NCBI GenBank assembly: GCA_907163345.1
Contig: CAJQUN010000060.1
Span: 3,410,001 to 3,474,000 of the forward strand
DNA: 64,000 bases
Source of the DNA: Haberlea rhodopensis
Lineage: Eukaryota > Streptophyta > Magnoliopsida > Lamiales > Gesneriaceae
Reading direction: 5' to 3'
In this document: positions 57,431 through 64,000 of the stretch, piece by piece
Position numbering within the stretch: position 1 is the stretch's first letter
Layout: the number at the start of each line of letters is the position of its first letter
The notes under the pieces: model-generated
What the model was told of the DNA's origin: nothing
What the model saw: only the letters and a program-made list of their open reading frames with translations
Database searches by the model: none
Made by a program: the position numbers and the translations under genes

Positions 57431-58573
57431 TGATATAGAGGATGTTCTAGATGGACGGATGCCGTCATTGCGATGAAAAACACAGTTAGGTGTATGTATT
57501 TAGTCGTATGGTTTGAGTGCCGATGGTGGGCACCAGGTGGTGTCTGCGTCACCGGTTGACGAGAACATAATGCCGAACAAGTTTGCTCGATGAATAAATG
57601 GATGTGCCGTACATGAAGTGTATCGCACCACATATTTGAGGTAAATATTTTACTAGTAGTGGTATTTTGGGTATACTCGTTGGGATGGCTATGGCCAAGT
57701 GACTGGCATGTACCAACGTGACGTATGGTGGACATGGTTACACCCACACATTAAGGTGTTGAATAAGTCCTAATGGATTAGGATTGCATTGTGGTTGAGC
57801 AAGGATACCGGAATGTCCGTTGTGCTTTGGTGTTAGAGAAATATTGGGTGATGACCCATCACTCTAATGGATGATACGGTATGGTATACCAGGGTGGAAC
57901 GTGTGATACGTTGATAGGTTTGGTATAAACCTAAGGAGGCAACGATCTGGTAGCCAGGTATCGTTGCCGTGTTATAGTGGGCTTGTTGTAGCCATTATAC
58001 TACTCGTTGGAATCGAGTTTGGTGAATCGTATGATGATACGATGAGGGTTTATGGTGGACTCTTGTAGTCACTATGTGGCATGATGATTGAGGCAGGGAA
58101 TACCTCACGAGAACGTTTATACGTTAAATGTTTGGAGGGACTTGTACTGGAACAACTCAATTTTGTTGGGAGTACCAACGTGAGTGTCAACGAGTCGTTG
58201 TTAGCACTGGCTGAGAATCCTTGCATATGGAATGCAATTGGGGACGCAATCGGGATCGTGAAATATAGTTAGTGGGGTGACACTACTATATAAATTGCAT
58301 CTCTTGGAAAGATTTGGAACATACTGTCATGGAGACAGCTGGTATCGGTCGATGGTTGATTGTAAATCAGCCATGGTAAGCATTACTGGTGTTGGACTAA
58401 GTAATGGCTTTATATTTTCGGTGAGACGTACGAGGAGACGTATCTGGGAGATGCTCGAAATTGTGGAGTACTATGGTATTAGTACAGAGCATCGTTAGAA
58501 TGGGTATACGTTGTGTATACGCATTGCGGATTGGTAATAGTTGCGGATGCACTATTCTGAACCAGTTGTGTAT

Positions 58574-59923
58574 TTATTGGTTCCGTGATACAATTTTGAA
58601 AAGTTTATTGGCCAAGTAGCCTTTGCCCACAAACATACTACCCTTGGACATAATAACTTTGTCGGATTCAAATACGAGCTGAAAGCCTTTCTTATTCAGC
58701 ACTGCTCCGGAGATGAGATTCTTTCGGATCTCTGGCACGTGGAGCACCTCGGTAAGAGTCAACTCTTTGTCGGAAGTCATCTTTAGCACAACCGTCCATT
58801 TGCCTTCAACTTTTGAGACTGCTGAATTTCCCATGTAGCAGTGCTCATCATTTATTGGTTGATAGGTCTTAAACATCCATTTGTTGGCGCAAATATGACG
58901 AGTAGCCCCAGTGTCCACCCACCATTCCTTGGAGTTCCCACCAACAAGGTTCACCTCTGACACCACTGCAGTCAGATGCGTGTCATCCATGTCTGAGCTC
59001 AGGTTGTCCTCAGCAATGTTGGCATGAGCAGACCTCTTGCATTTGCCTCTGTTTGGGACTGCCTTCCTTTTACCCTCATTGATTTGGCGTTGAGTGCAGT
59101 CCTTGGCCTTATGGTTAGGTTTACCGCACACGTAACAGTCACCGGTGAACCTCATGTTCTGAGTATCTCCCTTGGAATCAAAAGTGTGTTTGCGCTTATT
59201 CCCGCGGGAACTGTCCCCAACTTCAACCACGTTGGCCTTGGAAATCATACCGATTGATTTCTTGTCAATTTTTTGGTTGTCTTGCTTGATCCGCAGCCTC
59301 CTCATAAGATCATCAAGACTCATCATCTTTCGCTTGTGCTTCAGGTAGCTCTTGATGTCATTCCAAGATGGCGGTAATTTTTCAATCATCATTGTCACCT
59401 GGAGGGCATCATTTAGCTCCATACCTTCGGTAGGAAGTTCATGATATATCAGCTGCAGCTCTTTGCATTGCTCAACAACGCTCTTGCCATCTACAATTCG
59501 ATAGTCATGGAATCGTCCGGCTACAAATTTCTTTGCGCCTGCGTCGTCAACTTTGTATTTCAATTCTAACGATTCCCAAAGATCATTCGCAGTGTCTTTG
59601 GGGCATTACACATTGAAAAGTGCATCATCAAGAGAATTCAGTACATAGTTACGATAGAGGTAGTCGGCACCCAGCCACGATTCGACTATTACAGCAGATT
59701 GAGGATCCTCTTTGTCCTCCACTGGTTTCTCCTCTTTGAGAAACCTGGTCCAGTTCAAGGTGATCAAGAAGAACATCATCTTCTGCTGCCAACACTTAAA
59801 GTTGGAACCTTTGAACTTTTCCGGTTTCTCAAATTGAGAGAACGGCATTGGGTTTCTCATAACTGGCATAACGACCTCAGTGCCGCTAGCTTTGATCACT
59901 GGAATCTCAGTATTCTCAGCAAC
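58574..59923 (-). pseudogene. Copia gag-protease fragment with in-frame stop
   Basis: Gag begins near 59923 (AENTEIPVIKASGTEVVMP, the usual ATG apparently lost; the first Met is at 59899). It continues with FKGSNFKCWQQKMMFFL, an in-frame stop at 59606-59608 after DALFNV, then WESLELKYKVDDAGAKKF, RFHDYRIVDGKSVVEQ, SWNDIKSYLKHKRK and a zinc knuckle CYVCGKPNHKAKDC (near 59125). The protease follows (WWVDTGATRHICANK, near 58905) and reaches the end of its domain (VLHVPEIRKNLIS). It stops at 58574, before integrase. A different lineage from the other three copia copies. Confidence 0.87.
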
Positions 59924-60934
59924 TCGGTTTGGAATCTAATCAGCTATAAGATAAAAACAGAATACAAACGATATAACACAAACAATATCAAACTAGTTTT
60001 AAAACGAATAGTATAAATTTTTTATATTGAACAAACATTGATTGTTTGAAAATTCAACAATTTTATTTTCGAAAAACCGATTATGTTCAAAAACAGAAAC
60101 AGAAACAAAAACAAAATTTGAGTTTACGATTGTTGTTCACTGTTTATTTAAATAGATAGATTGAATCAGTTTAAACAATCGTTGATATAAGTTACACTGA
60201 AATACAGAGAAACAATAAAACTTACAGTAACAGTTTATAAACTGCAAAGAAAACACAGCAAGAATCTGGAAATATTTCTGGACGATGCCACAACAAGCCG
60301 TGTGCCCGTAAACTCAAATTTGTCTGCCTTAGCTTCTGGCCTCCTGGACAAGTGAGTTCCAAGGTACAACGCCCAATCACCTCTGTTCTGATTGAAGCAG
60401 AACTTCGAGCAGACTACTTCGAACACTAGTAGTGTGCAGCACTCTCAAACATTATGCAATGTATGAATGAAGAATGATTTCTGATTTTCGGATCATGAAA
60501 ACATAAGGCTGGAGCAACTTATATAGCTGAGCAACAGACCTCTCCAAAGGTCTCAGAAATTAAGTGTAATGTTAAGTGTGGTAGATGAAAAGTCTCAACA
60601 CTTAACATCAGATTAATATGGATTTAAGTCTCACACTTAAATCTAACATCAATTCTGCAGGTAAGTGAAAGTCTCAAACTTAATACTCAGCAGAATATGA
60701 AAAGTCAGGTAGATGAAAGTCATTTCAGAAATCCAAGTGGTAAAAAGATAGGATTGCCTTCGCCCGCAGCGACACGCGCGGCGAGGAGAGCCAAGCGGAC
60801 AGACGGACAGCGCACGAGAGGCACCTTTCTTTTCTATTTAACTACACTCTATCGATTTGTATCTCATTATAAACAAATCATAAGTGTCTCAAATTTTCAA
60901 TGTGGATTTCTTTAACCTAATTGATTATTCATAA
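59924..60934 (-). other. Probable LTR/leader of the adjoining copia fragment
   Basis: Upstream of the gag remnant on the minus strand. A TATA-like ATATAAGTTG lies at about 60510-60520, suggesting an LTR promoter. I could not find a clean TG..CA end or a tRNA-Met primer site. A GC-rich stretch at 60765-60820 (CACGCGCGGCGAGGAG) stands out in the AT-rich surroundings. Two related blocks with TTAAGTCTCACACTTAA and AGTCTCAACACTTAA occur at 60590-60640. Confidence 0.4.
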
Positions 60935-61570
60935 TTAACTTACCATAATTTTGTTCTCATTAACAAAATTAATAATAATTATTGGGCTTTTAACAATTAA
61001 ACCCAAATATTCATTTATTAATCCCAACACCATGCAAATACAACATCCATCCAAACTCTGATATATCTTCATCTCCTCCACGGATTGTTGACTTTTCACA
61101 GCAATATGCATTGCTGCTGGCTTCGAATCTTCATGAACACGTCCACTCTTCGAAATCATCGAAACCCATTCCTCAATCTTCATGATTCTGCAAACTCTTT
61201 CCATTTAATTTCAGCTATCCCCACAAGTTTTGTCTGCCAAGAAATGGTGCTGGGATCCTCCTCCGGAGCTCGAAATGATGTTTTCTTCTTGTTTGACGAA
61301 ATTCGCCGAGTTTTCTTCAGTGCTAAAGCAATTTAGAGAATAAGTTTGGTCCCAAATCAAGTTGGATTTCGGTGAGATTTGGTGGGTGTCTACTTTAATC
61401 ACTCTTTGTTTGTTTCCTGCAGGGAGATAGCATCTTACGAATAAGTCTCTGGACGATTTGGGATCGATGTTTTTAGCTTTGATTATTCTGAGTTCAAAGT
61501 TTAGGGAAGAAGGATACTGCGAATCCATGTGATGTGAATAATTTTGGTGAAGGGATTTTATAGTTGCCAT
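60935..61570 (-). pseudogene. C2-domain protein gene with at least three frameshifts
   Basis: Starts MATIKSLHQNY, then SLNFELRIIKAKNIDPKSSR, LFVRCYLPAGNKQRVIKVDT and NLIWDQTYSLNCFSTEE, a plant single-C2 protein of the small calcium/lipid-binding type. After KQEEN the similarity moves to another frame (FELRRRIPAPFLGRQ), then a third (LVGIAEIKWKEFAES), then back to the first (KIEEWVSMISKSGRVHEDSK). Each step fits one missing base. It appears intronless. Either a pseudogene or several sequence errors. C2 proteins bind membranes, often in a Ca2+-dependent way. Three lesions in 300 bp make it likely non-functional as read here. Confidence 0.7.
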
Positions 61571-63311
61571 TTACAGGGGACAACAAACAAAGACGGTCTC
61601 TTGATGGTAATGGTCACGTAATTAATTAATAACCAATTAGATGGATTTATCTTAAATCAAATCTCACTTTAAAAGAGTATCGGTTCCAGTGGATAAAACA
61701 ATTTAGTGACGATTCTCTTCAGTTTAATATGAGCTCTTGGGTTTGTGGAAGGGTTAAAAGCCCCCTATAAGAAAACGTCCAGCCTTGAGAGTTGGGAACA
61801 TCATTCACTTAATTTCGCCTCCGACCACATAAATAGAGATCCATAGAGAGGCATATACTAGCGGGTGGCCAATGGGTAGGGACATTCCCCCAACCGAAAA
61901 GTGTTTTGGTAGGTAGTTATGGATTTAATGGGTTGTTCCTCCAAGTACTTTCGAGTTTTCCAACCCCATAAAAACATGGTTTAGCAGATCGTTTCTTGAT
62001 TTAGTTACGAGTTCCCCTACCTCCCAGTCCCACTATCTATCTATCCACCCACATGGTTTTCCTGGTATGTTGTAATTAAGGTTGATTGCCCGTGCCCCCG
62101 CCCCCTAAACCCAATTGGACGTTTATTCTTACATAAAATATTAATTTTAACTCAACAATTATTTTTAAAAACGTTATAAAGATAACTATTTTAAGGCAAG
62201 CTCTTAATAGACTAAAGTCAAAATAAATTATTCTTTGAGACAATAGTAGGTCGAAGTAGAATAACACAATTAAAATATAATATAATATTACCTATTAAAT
62301 ACAAGACTAAAAAATATTTTACTCGTTCTTTTTTTTTTAACATACAACTCGCACGTAAAATATTAACGGTAATGCTTAAAAAACACGTCCTTCTACTATG
62401 ATTAATTTCTTATATCTTATGTTTGTTGTATTGTGAAATTTATCTTCTTTATTCGATTTTATTTAGCAAATAAAGGAATAATACATGATATAATCCATCT
62501 CGTTTGCACTTATCCCCGATTTAGTCCCTATTATTTGCACTGACCCGATTTAGTCATTTTAGTTTTCTAATTTGTCCCAAATCAGTCCTAAACGTTAAAT
62601 GCACCGTTAAAACTAACGGAGAGAAACTGATCAGGTCACTTAAAACTTCATGGACTGAATCGAAAATTGACGTAAACATTAGATACTGATTCGGACAATT
62701 TAGAAAGATTGGGTGGCTTAATTCTTTAAATTTTTAATTATTATAATAATTAATATGATTACTTTATTTATAATTTTGGTAATTTTCATAAAATTATTTT
62801 ATTTAATAATGATATAATAATTTTTTTTTCATTCAAACAAAAAATAAAAGAAAATCAATGGCATATTAATATACAAAATATATTTCGATTGCTAAGTTTC
62901 TTATTAAACAATATATTTTTTCGATTTAATTAAATTATACATGTCAGATTTGTCATCATTTTATAAGACAATTATTTTATTTTTGAAAAATTAAATAATT
63001 TTTTGATAAATTAAATTGCTTGGATAAATAATTCCAATGTACTAATATTAGGGTAAACTACCAATAAATCCTCAAACCCAAACTTTCTTTAAGTTAACTC
63101 CCCTTATCCATTATTCTATATATTCTAAATCCCAAACAATACTTTCATCCTCATCCTAACTCCCTACCCCACAACACTTTACCTATTTACCCTTATAAAG
63201 TTAAAAGGGATAAATTGCATGTCACCCCTAGAGTTTTAAATACTTTTCAAATCTCACCAAAAATTTTATTATTTTCTAATAATCTTTCCTTAGCGACCCG
63301 TCCCCACAAAA
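61571..63311. other. AT-rich intergenic region
   Basis: No gene found. At 62515-62720 words such as GATTTAGTCCCTATTATTTG and ACCGATTTAGTC-like repeats suggest a degraded transposon end, unassigned. The 62720-63060 stretch is very AT-rich. The last 70 bp before 63312 already resemble the flank of viral copy 1 (GCGACCCGT...ACAAAATGG). Confidence 0.5.
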
Positions 63312-64000
63312 TGGTATCAAAGCCTATGTTTATTCTGGAAATACTATAATAATATCTTGAATATTAATTTGTAACATATACGGAGGAGACAATTCAAGAT
63401 AATATGGAACCGAACGAATGCTCGAAGTGTCATTCATACATGTGGTACTTCCAAAATTGGAAGCACTAAATCAGAAGCATATGGCAGAAGCTCAACACTT
63501 CAACCATAAGTGAAAACTATTACGAGGGACAGGATCATGCACACCCGCATAAACCACTACAAGAAACTAGAGAGAATGGTTAAGAGGCTTCATCAAGTGA
63601 ACCTCAAACTACAGTTTGAATTAGCCGAACTTCAGGAAGACGATCATCCTGAACATGAGGACGTGGTTCCAGACCCCAATGATCCACTAGGGTTTGGACC
63701 AGATGATTAGGATGGGAGAACCAACCTTTTGTGAAATCTAGCCGGATTCATCTAAGATATCCCAAGATCTTAGAGAGATCCAAAAGACAGTGCAGCATTA
63801 TGGCTATCTACAATACAACGTCCCTGCACATATCCATCAGATTTAACGTCAGATCGAGATTATGATCAAATATCAGGAGAAAATCCTTGAAAACCTTCGA
63901 GATGTTCAAGCCCGAGTAAATGAGTTGGAATCAAGACCACGTCCGACAGGAAGAAGGAACAGATGGTGGTTACCACGAGGAGAGCCCATACATCCCACAA
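63312..64000 (+). pseudogene. Third pararetrovirus copy, 5' end (continues beyond window)
   Basis: Plus strand. Starts with a primer-binding-site variant TGGTATCAAAGCC (63312-63324). Then come the first small frame (from 63404, MEPNECSKCHSY, broken by stops and resuming in 63510-63710 with VNLKLQFELAELQED) and the second coiled-coil frame (from about 63711; TAATGA-type damage, but LQYNVPAHIHQI, ILENLRDVQARVNELESRP are readable). Homologous to 44836-45640 in reverse orientation. Whether the rest of the genome is present lies outside the window. Confidence 0.82.

Larger units (their letters stand above)
55771..58570. repeat. Minisatellite-rich non-coding block
   Basis: About 2.8 kb without genes. 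From 55932 to about 57480 it consists almost entirely of variations on the words GCGATG/GCGAGG followed by TGCCGC/TTCCGC, organised in three repeat families listed separately. From 57480 to 58570 the sequence is unique-looking, with no coding match. It may be internal non-coding DNA of a large LTR retrotransposon. Confidence 0.75.

Noticed and set aside
57232..57438. Open frame with repeated LWMSCIDMYRH units
   Set aside because: It is simply the 48-bp minisatellite read in a frame divisible by three; no start context and no related protein.
60765..60820. GC-rich patch as a CpG-island promoter or bacterial contamination
   Set aside because: Only about 50 bp, no open frame, flanked by retroelement-like leader sequence.

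Overview
The window is nuclear DNA of a flowering plant, most likely a eudicot. The evidence is spliced genes with GT-AG introns and plant-specific products (SnRK2 kinase, CAMTA transcription factor, DUF4057 protein), an AT-rich background, and Ty1/copia, LINE and Mutator-like debris with integrated caulimovirid (plant pararetrovirus) copies. I cannot name the species.

Layout, left to right. 0.26-0.55 kb: last exon of a group II SnRK2 kinase (+). 0.75-1.77 kb: decayed LINE reverse transcriptase (+). 2.5-4.65 kb: probable Mutator-like element carrying 13 near-identical 23-bp palindromes. 4.87-6.67 kb: complete ribosomal protein eS6 gene (+), six exons. 7.87-11.73 kb: complete ubiquitin protease gene of the UBP3/UBP4 type (+), six exons. 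13.04-31.14 kb: complete 13-exon CAMTA gene (-). Its intron 8 is 9.2 kb and holds a 2.76-kb non-autonomous LTR element (target-site duplication ATATC) and a 4.8-kb copia element (GTCTT). Two coding exons carry single-base frame breaks. 32.2-37.5 kb: CDK-like kinase remnant split by a young copia element (GACAA).

37.6-46.0 kb is an 8.3-kb interval with Mutator-like termini and a perfect 9-bp target-site duplication. Inside, on the minus strand, is an almost complete caulimovirid genome with an uninterrupted protease-RT-RNase H frame. 47.8-50.1 kb: DUF4057 gene (-). Only 57 bp above its start codon begins a second, truncated copy of the same arm-plus-virus chimera (50.15-52.64 kb), with a viral TATA box on the gene's own strand. 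52.6-55.8 kb: gag and 1.1-kb 5' LTR of another copia element (-). 55.9-57.5 kb: nested minisatellites. 58.6-59.9 kb: another copia gag-protease fragment (-). 60.9-61.6 kb: C2-domain gene with at least three frame breaks (-). 63.3-64.0 kb: start of a third viral copy, on the plus strand and running off the window.

The host genes are unrelated singletons; nothing suggests an operon or cluster. The most unusual material is the transposon/pararetrovirus chimera, present in at least two copies and close to a host promoter, and the palindrome array. Intron boundaries were read by eye from splice consensus and family similarity, so individual junctions may be off by a few bases.
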